Source of the DNA: Deltaproteobacteria bacterium
GTDB taxonomy: Bacteria; Desulfobacterota; DSM-4660; Desulfatiglandales; HGW-15
NCBI GenBank assembly: GCA_019313825.1
Contig: JAFDAM010000042.1
Coordinates: 1 to 35,131 of the forward strand
DNA length: 35,131 nucleotides
Direction of reading: 5' to 3'
Shown here in pieces: positions 7,829 to 17,159 of the stretch. Positions within the stretch are counted from its first letter, which is position 1, and each line of letters begins with the position of its first letter. Position numbers and translations under genes: made by a program. The notes below the pieces were generated by a model, which saw only the letters and a program-made list of their open reading frames with translations, did not search any database and was not told where the DNA came from.

Positions 7829-8749
7829 ATGCCCCGAAACAACAAGGAAAGCGCTTCTTCGGCTCAAGCCTACCGATTAGCGGTCTGCTGAACCTGTTTG
7901 TAGTCTACTGTGTCTGGGGCAGCACTTTTCTGGCTATCCGCGTTGCGGTTCGCGAAGGGGCTGGTTTTCCGCCCTTTTACATGACCGGCACGCGGCTCGC
8001 GCTGGGCGGGTTGATCCTGCTGGCCTTTGCCTTGATACGAGGCGAACGGGTCATGCCTGCGCGTGAAGAATGGAAATAATTGATCACATCGGCTCTTCTG
8101 CTCTGGGTTGGCGGGAACGGACTTATCGTCTGGGCAGAGCAAAGGATGGATTCGGGGTTCACAGCACTGATCGTTGGTTCAGTGCCCATCTGGGCCTCAG
8201 TCCTGGAGGCCTTTCTTAACCGGCGCAGACCCTCATGGAGACTTGTATGCGGTCTGCTGCTGGGGTTCGCGGGCCTAATGGTCCTTTTGATACCTATTCT
8301 GCAGATGGGCGGCAGGTCTGATGTGTTGAGTGTAATCGCGCTGATAATCGCCACCAATTCCTGGGTTTATGGAGCGGTTCTGCAGGCCCGGCGCCCAATG
8401 GGCCTGAAGCCTATGGTGAGTTCCTGCTGGCAGCAACTGCTCCGCATCTGTTGTGTTCGGTATGTTGATCATGTTGGTAAAGGAGCCCTTGCCGGCTCCG
8501 ACTGTAGAGGCATGGTTGGCCTGGACCTACCTGTTGATCTTCGGCTCGCTGATCGCGTTTACCAGTTATGTCGCGGCTCTTAAGCAGCTACCGACATCGC
8601 TTGTCATGACCCACGGATATGTCAACCCGGTAGTGGCCGTAATCCTCGATTGGCTTATCCTCTCAGAACCATTGACGGTTTCTACGATCTTCGGAATGTT
8701 GATGATCCTCATCGGTGTAGGAATGGTCTTCCGGGATCGAACGGTCTAG
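7829..8749 (+). pseudogene. EamA/DMT-family transporter, broken by frameshifts and a stop
   Basis: Translation in shifting frames gives a typical ten-helix drug/metabolite transporter of the EamA family. The first half contains VVYCVWGSTFLAIRVAV and FPPFYMTGTRLALGG. A middle portion runs through GGNGLIVWAEQRMDSGFTALI, and the last part contains THGYVNPVVAVILDWLILSE. Three lesions are visible. The ATG frame (7829) leaves the transporter frame near 7880 and stops at 7889. The transporter frame has an in-frame TAA at 8077-8079. The frame changes again around 8420-8440, after which the last third stays open to the TAG at 8747. It converges on the RND pump gene, 53 bases away. A separate EamA gene at 14663 is intact. 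Confidence 0.85.
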
Positions 8750-8802
8750 AGCACAGCGATGTCGGATTGAATATTAATAGCGAAGATGTTTCGGTGAGCC
8801 CT

Positions 8803-11800
8803 TTATGCGCGGCGGAAGAGCCCTCCAATGTCTTCGATAATAATCACATACAGGGCGGGAATCATAAAAAGTGTGAGCAATGTGCCCAGCGTGAGACCCC
8901 AAATGATAGTATTCGCCAGGGGGCTCCAGGTCAGAGAAGCTCCGCCTATTTCAAGGGCCATGGGTAACAGTCCCGCAATGGTGGTTAATGAAGTCAAAAG
9001 GATGGGGCGCAGCCGCAACTTACCGGCCTCAATCACCGCATCGTAGCCGGACATCCCTCCTGCTTTGGCATTATTGATAAAAGAGATGAGCACGATCGCA
9101 TCGTTTACGGCAATACCTGCAAGGGCAACAATTCCGTACATGGTTATAATCGAAAACGGGTTCCCTGAGATTAGAAGACCAAAAACCGCCCCAATAAAGG
9201 CGAAAGGGATAGTAAACAAAATGACCAATGGTTGGGCATAGGATCGGAACTGCGTGCCCAGGATAGCATATATCAGGAGTAAGCCAAACAGGAAGAGTTG
9301 CACCAGATGAGTAAATGCCTCTTTGAATTCCTGTAGCTCACCGGAGAAATCAAGATTAACACCGGGATATCGCGCCTGAATATCCTTGAACTTCTCTTTG
9401 AGTTTCTGATTGATCTTCATCTGGTCGGTCTTGCTTTTGTCAATATCAGAAAATACAGTGATGGCCCTTTGCCCCTTATACCGTTTGATCTCACCGCGCG
9501 TGTGTTCAATCCTGTATTCAGCTACATTGCCCAGGGCAATGGTACTTCCTGTCGGAGTCAACAGGGGCAGCCTTAAAAGGTCTTCCGGCCGTTCGAGGGA
9601 TTTCATGTTCATCCGCACGACAATGTCGATCTCCTCATCACCGTCATAGAGCTTTTCAGCGACCACACCGTCGATTGCATTTCGAATAGCCTGGCCAACC
9701 AGGGCAACACTCAGGCCGTGAAGGGCTGCACGTTCCGGGTCGATCCGAAACTTGACCTCCCGCCTGCCTGCGCGGAAATCGTCACCTACGTCCATAACGC
9801 CTTCCATGGAAGACAGCACTGTCTTCAGTTCTTCAGCCACGGCCTGTAGAGGATCGAAGTACTTTCCCTTGACCTTCACCTCAACCGGCTTCCCTAAGGG
9901 CGGTCCGGTGTTCAATTTTGCCAGCTCTATGTTAATGGGGCCGGAGATTTCCTGAATACGTTGCCTCAAGTCGTCCATGATCAGATCCGAACTGCGGGTC
10001 CTTTCATATGAAGGGACCAGATCAAACCATGCCTGACCCACGTCTGAACGGAAAATCCATTCAGCGTCAGTTATTATTATGCCTGCGGTTGTATGGATTG
10101 ACCGGACTTCGCTCTTTGGTAACTGTAGAGCCGCCTTCTCAAACTCCTTGAGGACCTCAGAAGTTGTGTCCAGATTTGTGCCCGTGGGCATGTTCACGCG
10201 TACTTGAAAAGTGTTGATCTCTTCTCCTGAGTACATGTTTACACCGACCAACGGTATGAGCATAGACGCTCCCAAGAGAAACGCCGGGAGCACGATCAAA
10301 ACAAAGATATAGCGAGTTTTGATGACGAATTTTAACCCTTTTGCATATGCGTCGAGAATCGTTAGAAGCCAGACTGGAGTAGGCCTATCTTTTTTTTTGG
10401 AGGATCTTCCGGGCCATTCGGCAAAGTGCGCTGGAAGGATGAAGAGGGCCTCAATGAGCGATGCAAAAAGCGCCAAGCTAACCACGACGGGAACGATTCT
10501 CATGAATTTACCCATGATTCCCGGCATCAGCATCAGGGGTAGAAACACCGCAATGGTTGTGGCGATGGCTGCGAAAACCGGAGCCGTGACCTCTTCTGTT
10601 CCCTGGATAGCGGCCTCATGCCATGATTTGCCCATCTGCCTGTGACGGTAACAGTTTTCCACGATGATAATCGCGTCGTCCACTATGATGCCCAGCACCA
10701 GCACCAGACCAAACAGGGAGTTTCCGTTGAATGTCTCTCCCATGTTGAACATAAAGATAAAACAGGCCAAAAAGCTCAGAGGAATACCGAGCGCTGCCAA
10801 TATTGCATTTCTTAAGCCCAGGACCAGCAGCAGAACCGCTAAAACAATAATGAACCCCATCCAGGCATTCCGGATGAGCTTGGACATAATGTCATTGATC
10901 TGCTCTGATGTGTCCTGTGTGAACGCAACCTTTACCCGGTCGCCCGCGCGTTCGGAGAACTCTCTTGATATGCGTTTTACCTGGTCAGTAATATCTATAG
11001 AGTTTCCGTTTTTCTGTTTTGTAATAGTCAGGCTGACAACCGGCTCAAGGTTGAGTCGGCTGCGGGTGATCTCGTCTTCAAACCCGTCGCGGATATCTGC
11101 CACGTCCTGTACGCGAACCGTACCTCCGATCGGTGTAGAACGCACGATTACACGCTCAATGTCTAAAGCCTTTTTAAACTCACCCACTGTCCTGACAAAC
11201 AGTTCCTGCCGACCCACTGAAATGCTGCCCCCGGGGATATTCAGCCCCCTCGCGGCGATTGCAGCCTGGATTTCGCCAATGGAGAGCCGTTGCCCTTCCA
11301 TCTCCACAGGGTCCACCTCGACCCAGACCTCACGGTCGCGAGTACCGGTCAACTCTACCTTGCTGATTCTGGGAATATCCAGGAGAAGATCCCTGAGCTC
11401 TTTGGCAATTTTGGTGAGGTATTTTTCCTCCACGTTTCCATAAAGGTGAGCGGTTATTACCGGCATCATGATAGATGTATCAAGGGACATGATCTCTGTA
11501 TCCCATGCGTCTTCCGGCAGGTCCTTTACCTTGTCCACCTCAGCTCGTAAATCCTGAAGCCTTAGGCGGAACTTATCATCCGACATCTGCTTGAACTTGA
11601 CTGATATGACACTGGCACCGTCGTTTGACTGGGAGGATATTGAATCTATGTCCTCAACATCTTTTATCTCTTCCTCAATGGGGATGGTTATGAGCTTTTC
11701 TATCTCTTCAGGGGGCACGCCTGGATAGGGCGTGGCAATGTATACCCAATGCATGGAGATGTCGGGAAGAAGTTCACGGGGGAGGCCGGCCAGGCTGACG

Positions 11801-11877
11801 ATCCCCAGCACGATAATGGCGATCATAACCAGGTTCGCAAGAACCGGATTTCGAACTGAAAGGCGGGCCAGAGACAT
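8803..11877 (-). CDS. RND superfamily efflux transporter, AcrB/HAE-type inner-membrane pump
   Basis: This 1024-residue protein has the family's normal length and duplicated layout: N-terminal helix (residues 13-30), a periplasmic porter domain, a helix bundle, a second periplasmic domain and a second bundle. The proton-relay aspartates of helix 4 are D400 and D401 in GIIVDDAIIIVEN. The second half has the matching GIVALAGIAVNDAIVLI segment. The family exports drugs, lipophilic compounds or metabolites by proton antiport with an adaptor and an outer-membrane channel. Its ATG lies one nucleotide after the adaptor's stop (TAACATG), so the two are translationally coupled. No TolC-like gene is in the window, so an unlinked channel must serve. 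Confidence 0.93.
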   Translation of the reverse strand: MSLARLSVRNPVLANLVMIAIIVLGIVSLAGLPRELLPDISMHWVYIATPYPGVPPEEIEKLITIPIEEEIKDVEDIDSISSQSNDGASVISVKFKQMSDDKFRLRLQDLRAEVDKVKDLPEDAWDTEIMSLDTSIMMPVITAHLYGNVEEKYLTKIAKELRDLLLDIPRISKVELTGTRDREVWVEVDPVEMEGQRLSIGEIQAAIAARGLNIPGGSISVGRQELFVRTVGEFKKALDIERVIVRSTPIGGTVRVQDVADIRDGFEDEITRSRLNLEPVVSLTITKQKNGNSIDITDQVKRISREFSERAGDRVKVAFTQDTSEQINDIMSKLIRNAWMGFIIVLAVLLLVLGLRNAILAALGIPLSFLACFIFMFNMGETFNGNSLFGLVLVLGIIVDDAIIIVENCYRHRQMGKSWHEAAIQGTEEVTAPVFAAIATTIAVFLPLMLMPGIMGKFMRIVPVVVSLALFASLIEALFILPAHFAEWPGRSSKKKDRPTPVWLLTILDAYAKGLKFVIKTRYIFVLIVLPAFLLGASMLIPLVGVNMYSGEEINTFQVRVNMPTGTNLDTTSEVLKEFEKAALQLPKSEVRSIHTTAGIIITDAEWIFRSDVGQAWFDLVPSYERTRSSDLIMDDLRQRIQEISGPINIELAKLNTGPPLGKPVEVKVKGKYFDPLQAVAEELKTVLSSMEGVMDVGDDFRAGRREVKFRIDPERAALHGLSVALVGQAIRNAIDGVVAEKLYDGDEEIDIVVRMNMKSLERPEDLLRLPLLTPTGSTIALGNVAEYRIEHTRGEIKRYKGQRAITVFSDIDKSKTDQMKINQKLKEKFKDIQARYPGVNLDFSGELQEFKEAFTHLVQLFLFGLLLIYAILGTQFRSYAQPLVILFTIPFAFIGAVFGLLISGNPFSIITMYGIVALAGIAVNDAIVLISFINNAKAGGMSGYDAVIEAGKLRLRPILLTSLTTIAGLLPMALEIGGASLTWSPLANTIIWGLTLGTLLTLFMIPALYVIIIEDIGGLFRRA

Positions 11878-11878
11878 G

Positions 11879-13054
11879 TTATTCCACTGCCTTTCCCTGT
11901 ATTAACGTATTTTGGCTTTGGACGATTTTTATTGAACCTGGGGGTTCCCTTTCTTGATTGACGACCTTTACGGAAGAACCGTTTTTCAAGGTCTCTGCGC
12001 CCACAACAACCACCTCGTCTCCGGGTTTCAGGCCGCTCAGGATGATTGCCTTTTCATCGATTTTAGCGCCAACCTGAACAGTTATTTTTTTTGCAACATC
12101 ATTTTCAACCACGAAAACGCTCGACTCATCACCTTCGAACGAAATCGAGTCTATGGGCAGGCTCAACACATCCTTGAAAACCCTTACCTCACAGGAGGCG
12201 TTTACAATCTGACCGGGACGCAGTCTGCGTTCAGGGTCATTAGTTGTGATCTCTACTGGGAAGGTCCTTGTCTTGTCATTGGCAGCTACACCCAAACGGG
12301 TCACTTCCGCATTGACCAGGGAATCAGGTAATGAGGGATCGGTCAGGACTACCCGTCGTCCTACTTCCAGGCGATTGAGTATGGAGGCGGACACGTCGAT
12401 TGTCAGTTTGAGCTTATCCACATTCACAAGGCGTGCAAGGGGAGTCGTTGTTCGTATTGATTGGCCGACATCGACCAAGAGTTCAGCAATCAGGCCTGAA
12501 AAGGGGCATTCTACATTTGTTTCACGGAGGTTCTTTTGCGCAAGCCTGATTCCGGCTTTTAACTGTTCGACCATAGCAGCCGATGACTTGAACTGTGATT
12601 CGGCGGATTCTTGTTTTTCTGCGGCAATGATGTCTCCATCTTTAAGCCTTCTTAAACGGTTCAGGTTATTAACGGCCTGTTCCAAGTTGGCTTCACCTTG
12701 GGCAAGCTGTGCTTTTGCCTGGGATAGGGCTATCTGGTAGTTTTCCTTATCGAGCTGTAATAGGGATTCTCCCTTTCGGCATCTATCCCCAAGGTCTTTG
12801 AATACATTTTTTATCCGGCCACCAACCTCTGCAGTGATGATCACATCAAGGTTTGCCTGCAGCACACCGGTACGTTCCAGATTTTGAGTCAGTGTTGCCG
12901 GTTGAACGATAACTGTATGCACGGGATGATGCTCGCGTTTTACCTCGTTTACGAGCTCGGTAGAAGGCGCTTGGGTCCGGTTGGAATAAGTGATTATTGC
13001 AACGATTGCGACTATAATTCCAAAGAGAAGAAATATTTTTATTCCGGTTGACAT
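11879..13054 (-). CDS. RND efflux periplasmic adaptor (membrane fusion protein)
   Basis: This 391-residue adaptor links the RND pump to an outer-membrane channel. Residues 7-22 form an N-terminal membrane anchor without a lipobox cysteine. A first barrel-sandwich half follows (TGVLQANLDVIITAEVGGRI), then an alpha-hairpin with coiled-coil character (about residues 105-170, QAKAQLAQGEANLEQAVNNL onward). The second sandwich half is NVECPFSGLIAELLVDVGQSI. The beta-barrel and membrane-proximal domains end with LKPGDEVVVVGAETLKNG. It precedes the pump gene by one nucleotide in the same operon. An AGGAT is present upstream of the ATG. The 533-base stretch 13055-13587 has no recognisable gene. A GTG-started open frame (13065-13283, minus) in it resembles nothing I know. 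Confidence 0.92.
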   Translation of the reverse strand: MSTGIKIFLLFGIIVAIVAIITYSNRTQAPSTELVNEVKREHHPVHTVIVQPATLTQNLERTGVLQANLDVIITAEVGGRIKNVFKDLGDRCRKGESLLQLDKENYQIALSQAKAQLAQGEANLEQAVNNLNRLRRLKDGDIIAAEKQESAESQFKSSAAMVEQLKAGIRLAQKNLRETNVECPFSGLIAELLVDVGQSIRTTTPLARLVNVDKLKLTIDVSASILNRLEVGRRVVLTDPSLPDSLVNAEVTRLGVAANDKTRTFPVEITTNDPERRLRPGQIVNASCEVRVFKDVLSLPIDSISFEGDESSVFVVENDVAKKITVQVGAKIDEKAIILSGLKPGDEVVVVGAETLKNGSSVKVVNQEREPPGSIKIVQSQNTLIQGKAVE

Positions 13055-13587
13055 AACGATTATCCTAGTGCGAGTTGATGATTGATTTATGCAACTTTGC
13101 CAAAATACCCCGTGCTGTTTGACTTACTTCTCTTTGAAGTCGGATCTGAACCGTGTCAATCTCTTTTCTATAAGAACATGGTGCGAAACTTGAGATATGA
13201 TTAATGCCTGGATCTTGCAAGCGCCAAGTTTGCCGAAGATACAAGGCATCAAGTGCGCAGCTGTAGTACTTTACCGCAAGCACTTGATAACGCCGTAGAT
13301 TCGGTGAAATCGGCGCTCCCGAAGGGTTGGCAATCTTGAAAAAATTGCGATAGTCATACTGCTACCAAATGGGTACAAATTCAATTATTGCGGATATTGT
13401 CTAACGCATTGATATTATTCTTTTTTTAAACCCTTTCAAGGTTGCCTATGCAAAATTCAGGTAATAGATGCCACGCCTTGTAGGCGGGGAGGTTCACTAA
13501 GGACCTTTTTTACCAACAAAGCATAGCGGAGTACTACTTGTGTGTCAAGAATCAAGGCTTGTACGTCTTTGACAGATTTAAAAATAA

Positions 13588-14403
13588 TTATATACCCGGG
13601 ATTATCCTGTCACCCGTCTCTATACCCAATAGATTTGTTACCTTGGCATAACTTTCAGGGAGTGGGTGCTCAGGCATTGCTTCAATTGGTGATGACGCTA
13701 TAGACTTGAAATCCATTTTTGCAGTCATCTTTGCAATACCGTCTAATCTCTCTCTTGGAATTGTAAAGACAACTTCGTTATCTTGGGCCAACCCTGCACG
13801 GCGATCACCGGAACAAGGCAATGTAAATTGGCATTTCTTAGTCTGCAATACCGGCACAGTGGCAAACAAGCAGGCAGCGCCACTTGAGAGATCAGATGCA
13901 AAATTTCCGGTCTGCCCACTACCCGTGGCCCTTTTTGCCCTAAGAAGAAAGCTCAATTGAGCTGGGTCGCAATAAATAATAACCAGATCAGGTTCAAATT
14001 CAGTTGTCTTTAACGGGGCTGATATTATGCCAATATATTTGCCGACAGGCAGGCGAGGAGATTCACTCACTGATTTCATAGCATCTTCCTGGGTCCTGAA
14101 ATATTGACGGCGTGTATTCCCGTCCAGCCAATATTGGGGAGGTTCTGCAATACCCAAACCTATTATCGGCTCATGACACCACATGTCCTCTTTTAGCTGA
14201 GCGATGCACATCCCTTTCATACGCGATAGCGCAAAGGCCTGGCAGAGTGATAAGTGGAACCCAAGATCTTTCACAGGCCTCTTTGCACCCTCGGGGATAT
14301 CTCCTTCACTTTCCAGTAATTTCATAGCAATAGGAGATGTCTTTAGCCCCAATGCCCTTTCAAAGTCTTCTCCATACTGATGTAAAACACCTAAGTCCGT
14401 CAT
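13588..14403 (-). CDS. DUF169 (COG2043-type) protein
   Basis: This 271-residue cytoplasmic protein belongs to the DUF169 family, found mainly in methanogens and anaerobic bacteria, with no established function. Recognisable points are the N-terminal ALGLKTSPIAMKLLE, the early LSLCQAFALSRMKG segment, YIGIISAPLKTTEFEPDLVIIYCDPAQ in the middle and the CSGDRRAGLAQDNEVVF stretch near the C-terminus. Several cysteines (in SLCQ, GMC, MWCHE, GAACLF, KKCQF and PCSGD) could bind metal or a cofactor, but this is inference. A perfect TAAGGAGGT lies ten bases before the ATG, predicting efficient translation. It stands alone between the efflux operon and a divergent EamA gene. Confidence 0.85.
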   Translation of the reverse strand: MTDLGVLHQYGEDFERALGLKTSPIAMKLLESEGDIPEGAKRPVKDLGFHLSLCQAFALSRMKGMCIAQLKEDMWCHEPIIGLGIAEPPQYWLDGNTRRQYFRTQEDAMKSVSESPRLPVGKYIGIISAPLKTTEFEPDLVIIYCDPAQLSFLLRAKRATGSGQTGNFASDLSSGAACLFATVPVLQTKKCQFTLPCSGDRRAGLAQDNEVVFTIPRERLDGIAKMTAKMDFKSIASSPIEAMPEHPLPESYAKVTNLLGIETGDRIIPGI

Positions 14404-14566
14404 GCTGTTTACCTCCTTAAAGCATTAATAATTGGTCAAAAAAATTAACCCAAGTTTTATTAAACTCATCCTCTCTTGATCCACGCTATCTTAACATCCG
14501 GAGACCTTAAAGTCTGCCGGATTTAAGTTCCCTATTCCGGTAGAGCCATGACACCGTGATTTAGCA

Positions 14567-14595
14567 TTGACACATGTGATATATTTCCATATATC
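14567..14595 (+). promoter_or_regulatory. Sigma-70-type promoter for the intact EamA gene
   Basis: TTGACA (14567-14572) is followed, after exactly 17 bases, by TATATC (14590-14595). The predicted transcript would start about 60 bases before the ATG at 14663. A TTG-started extension that would overlap this promoter is therefore unlikely to be coding. Confidence 0.55.
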
Positions 14596-14662
14596 TTGCT
14601 TCTTCAATATATTCTGGTTAAGTCAAAAAGGACATTTTTATCATTTAAATCCGAATTACCCT

Positions 14663-15574
14663 ATGTATAAAGCACAACTCCGCTGGCAACCGATAGCCGT
14701 CCTCCTGGTCATCGCCCTGATATGGGGGGCGAATATGGCCATTATCAAGATCGGAGCACGTGAGTTGCCCTCCCTATTCATGGCCTGCCTACGCTCCCTT
14801 GTGGCCAGTGTTTGTCTTTACATCTGGATGAAGGCCAAAGGAATTGTTATCTTCCCTTCCGGCAGGGTTCTTCTTCACGGAATTGTGATCGGGCTGTTAT
14901 TTGGTACCGAGTTTGGTTTAATCTATGTGGGTCTCGAATACACCCTGGCCTCACGAACCTATATCCTTCTGTACACCGCTCCTTTTTTCGTTGCCTTGGG
15001 CGCTCATTTTCTCCTTCAAGACGACCGACTTAACCACTGGAAAGCCGGAGGTCTCATCTTATCCTTTATGGGAGTGGTGACACTCTTCTTGAGGGAACTG
15101 GGCTCTTTTTCTCTCAGCACCTTGCCCGGCGATCTAATGGCCCTGTTAAGTGGCGCATTATGGGGATGTACGACCGTGTATATTAAAAAATACTTATCTA
15201 ACCAGACCGTGCCCTTACAGACCCTTTTTTATCAGGTCCTGTTTTCAACTCCCATGTTGTTTATTTTAAGTATCGCTTTGGAAAATCCTATTTTCTTCAG
15301 GTTTTCCTTGATCTCTGGCTTCTCGATGTTTTATCAGTGTATCATCGTTGCCTTTATCAGCTATCTCGTCTGGTTCGAGCTCATCCACCGTTACCCTGTT
15401 AGCCTCCTCCATGCATTTTCCTTTTTTACTCCAGTCTTTGGTGTGTTTCTGAGTGGAGCAGTGATCCTGGACGAGCCAATTAGTCCCGGCCTTATTATAG
15501 CCCTGATTTTAGTCAGCCTTGGTATGGTGTTTGTTAACTTCCGACCTAGTCCTAAGTCTTCCTTGAAAACTTAA
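14663..15574 (+). CDS. EamA/DMT-family transporter
   Basis: This inner-membrane protein of 303 residues has ten predicted helices arranged as two EamA repeats. The first repeat begins VIALIWGANMAIIKIGARELPS, with the Trp-Gly signature of the family. The second repeat begins DLMALLSGALWGCTTVYIKKY. ILDEPIS in the last loop corresponds to the conserved (D/S)E(P/x) position near helix 9. Such proteins export amino acids, metabolites or drugs; the substrate is unknown. The ATG at 14663 was chosen because the hydrophobic core starts soon after and a good promoter lies upstream, although no clear ribosome site is visible. The frame is complete, unlike the EamA remnant at 7829. Confidence 0.85.
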   Translation: MYKAQLRWQPIAVLLVIALIWGANMAIIKIGARELPSLFMACLRSLVASVCLYIWMKAKGIVIFPSGRVLLHGIVIGLLFGTEFGLIYVGLEYTLASRTYILLYTAPFFVALGAHFLLQDDRLNHWKAGGLILSFMGVVTLFLRELGSFSLSTLPGDLMALLSGALWGCTTVYIKKYLSNQTVPLQTLFYQVLFSTPMLFILSIALENPIFFRFSLISGFSMFYQCIIVAFISYLVWFELIHRYPVSLLHAFSFFTPVFGVFLSGAVILDEPISPGLIIALILVSLGMVFVNFRPSPKSSLKT

Positions 15575-16164
15575 AATCACGTTTGAAAATCATATATACA
15601 TCACTCGCTTAACCAAGCATGCAGCGATCAGCCATCAGCATTTAGCTTTTTAGATCCCGCTATAGCAAGACTGAATGCAGACAGATCAAGCGGACTAGAG
15701 GGAACAATTTGATATTCTCTTTCAGGGTTGATTTAATCCCGAGCCCTCTGGAGTCGGATTATTACTAGTTTCCACCCTTGATGGGTTTCAGCGGACAGAA
15801 AAATATTCGATTATATAGACAAGCAATTTCGGATTTAGTCGCAATTTAACAAAACGATCATATTGATTATTGTAGGATTTGATCTGTTTAGCCATTCCAT
15901 TTGAGGAATTCTAATTTGGTCCGGTGGGATTCAAAATAAACAACTAACACATTAATTGTTGACGCATTAACTTGTAAGGGGTTCTGGCTGATTTGTCAAG
16001 CGATTACTCAAGTTTCGCGCCATGTGCTTACAAAAAAACAAGCATTTCGGTGTTATCTCACATAAATAGAGTGACCAAAGCTGAGCTACGGGGATTTTCG
16101 ATATGCATCAATTTATTTATTATATTCCTTGAGTAAATTAAGTCATTCCTCTTTACCACACAGC
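15575..16164. other. Gene-free stretch upstream of lysR
   Basis: No open frame with a plausible product, no tRNA and no strong hairpin were found in these 590 bases. The DNA is AT-rich. It could hide further decayed sequence, but no fragment was recognisable to me. Confidence 0.5.
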
Positions 16165-16193
16165 TTAACTCTGGTATAAATCTACATTATAAA
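16165..16193 (+). promoter_or_regulatory. Possible promoter of the lysR remnant
   Basis: TTAACT (16165-16170) and TATAAA (16188-16193) are separated by 17 bases. They stand 28 bases before the ATG at 16221. The -10 match is good and the -35 match is partial. Confidence 0.35.
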
Positions 16194-16220
16194 CAGCAAC
16201 TGTATTGATAAGAATCTTTT

Positions 16221-17140
16221 ATGAATATTGATCAATTAAAGACATTTTACAAGGTAGCATTGAGCGGCAGCTTTACAAAGGCGGCCAGATCGCTTCATCT
16301 TACCCAGCCTGCGGTGAGTCAACAGATAAGGGCGCTGGAGCATTCCCTTGGTATCACCCTGTTCGACAGATCCGGTAAAAAGGTCCGCCTGACTAACGAA
16401 GGAGATATACTTCTTTCCCACACTGATCGATTATTCAATCTCTATGGCGAGGTTCAGACCCTGTTCGAATTACAGCAGCGTCTTCAGAAGGGTAAGATCA
16501 CGATTGGCTCCACAATCGTGCTGGGAACATACTTTCTACCTCAGATCATTGGACAATATACCCGACAATATCCGGGTATCGAGATCGATCTGCGGATGGG
16601 CAATTCACGTCATGTCCTCGACATAACCCTCGAGGGCGAAGTTGACTTAGGCTTTGCCGGGAAGATAGGAGCCCACTCGAGACTTAGGTCTATCCTCATC
16701 CACAGGGATCCTTTCATTATCATTTCTTCCCCCGGTCATTATTTAGCGGCAAAAAAATCCGTTACTGGCGTGAAAAAGGGACTCAGACCCGTGAAATCGT
16801 AAAAGAATGGTTCAAAGAGTCCATGGGAAAGAACTCTCCCCCTAAAGCAATCGAACTCGAAAATGTGGAGGCTGCCAAACGGATTGTCGAGGAAGGCTAC
16901 GGTATTACGATTATTCCGGAAACCGCTGTAAGGAGAGAGATTGAGGCAGGACAACTGAATCGTGTAAATTTAGAAGGATTCGATCTTTCCATTGACTTAA
17001 ACCTCATTTTTGTTAAAGGTAAAGTCCTTTCAAAGGCAGCAGTAACTTTTCTGAAGATTCTTTATGGCAGTCGACTCCTCTCAGACTCAAAGAATTTAGT
17101 GGATCTAATTAAGTCAACAGGGCAGGCAGAAGGCCTATAG
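16221..17140 (+). pseudogene. LysR-family transcriptional regulator, frameshifted with a short internal deletion
   Basis: The first 180 residues or so are a normal LysR regulator. A winged-helix DNA-binding domain comes first (FTKAARSLHLTQPAVSQQIR, the recognition helix) and the first lobe of the effector domain follows (GSTIVLGTYFLPQIIGQY). Near 16755-16790 the frame shifts and about ten residues expected between HYLAAKKS and WREKGTQTR are missing. The rest of the effector domain (EIVKEWFKES, VEEGYGITIIPETAV, LNLIFVKGK) continues in another frame to 17140. Read as it stands, the protein stops at 16802 after 193 residues. It ends 19 bases from the convergent enolase-superfamily gene and was presumably the regulator of the Tct operon. 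The only other reading is an assembly error at the seven-A run. Confidence 0.8.
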
Positions 17141-17159
17141 GAAGGATTATTGGATTGAA

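Noticed and set aside
7576-7891. Two opposite-strand open frames (7576-7845 minus, 7679-7891 plus)
   Set aside because: They overlap each other over a repeat-rich stretch, resemble no family I know, and the plus frame simply runs into the start of the broken EamA gene.
10664-11443. 259-codon plus-strand open frame
   Set aside because: It lies entirely within the RND pump gene on the opposite strand, and its translation is rich in Ser, Arg and Thr like other antisense shadows.
13065-13283. 72-codon open frame just upstream of the RND adaptor
   Set aside because: GTG start without ribosome site, no recognisable motif, and odd composition; more likely leader DNA of the efflux operon.
14567-14662. 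N-terminal extension of the intact EamA gene from a TTG
   Set aside because: The TTG is the first base triplet of a good -35 box, and the extension has no family similarity.
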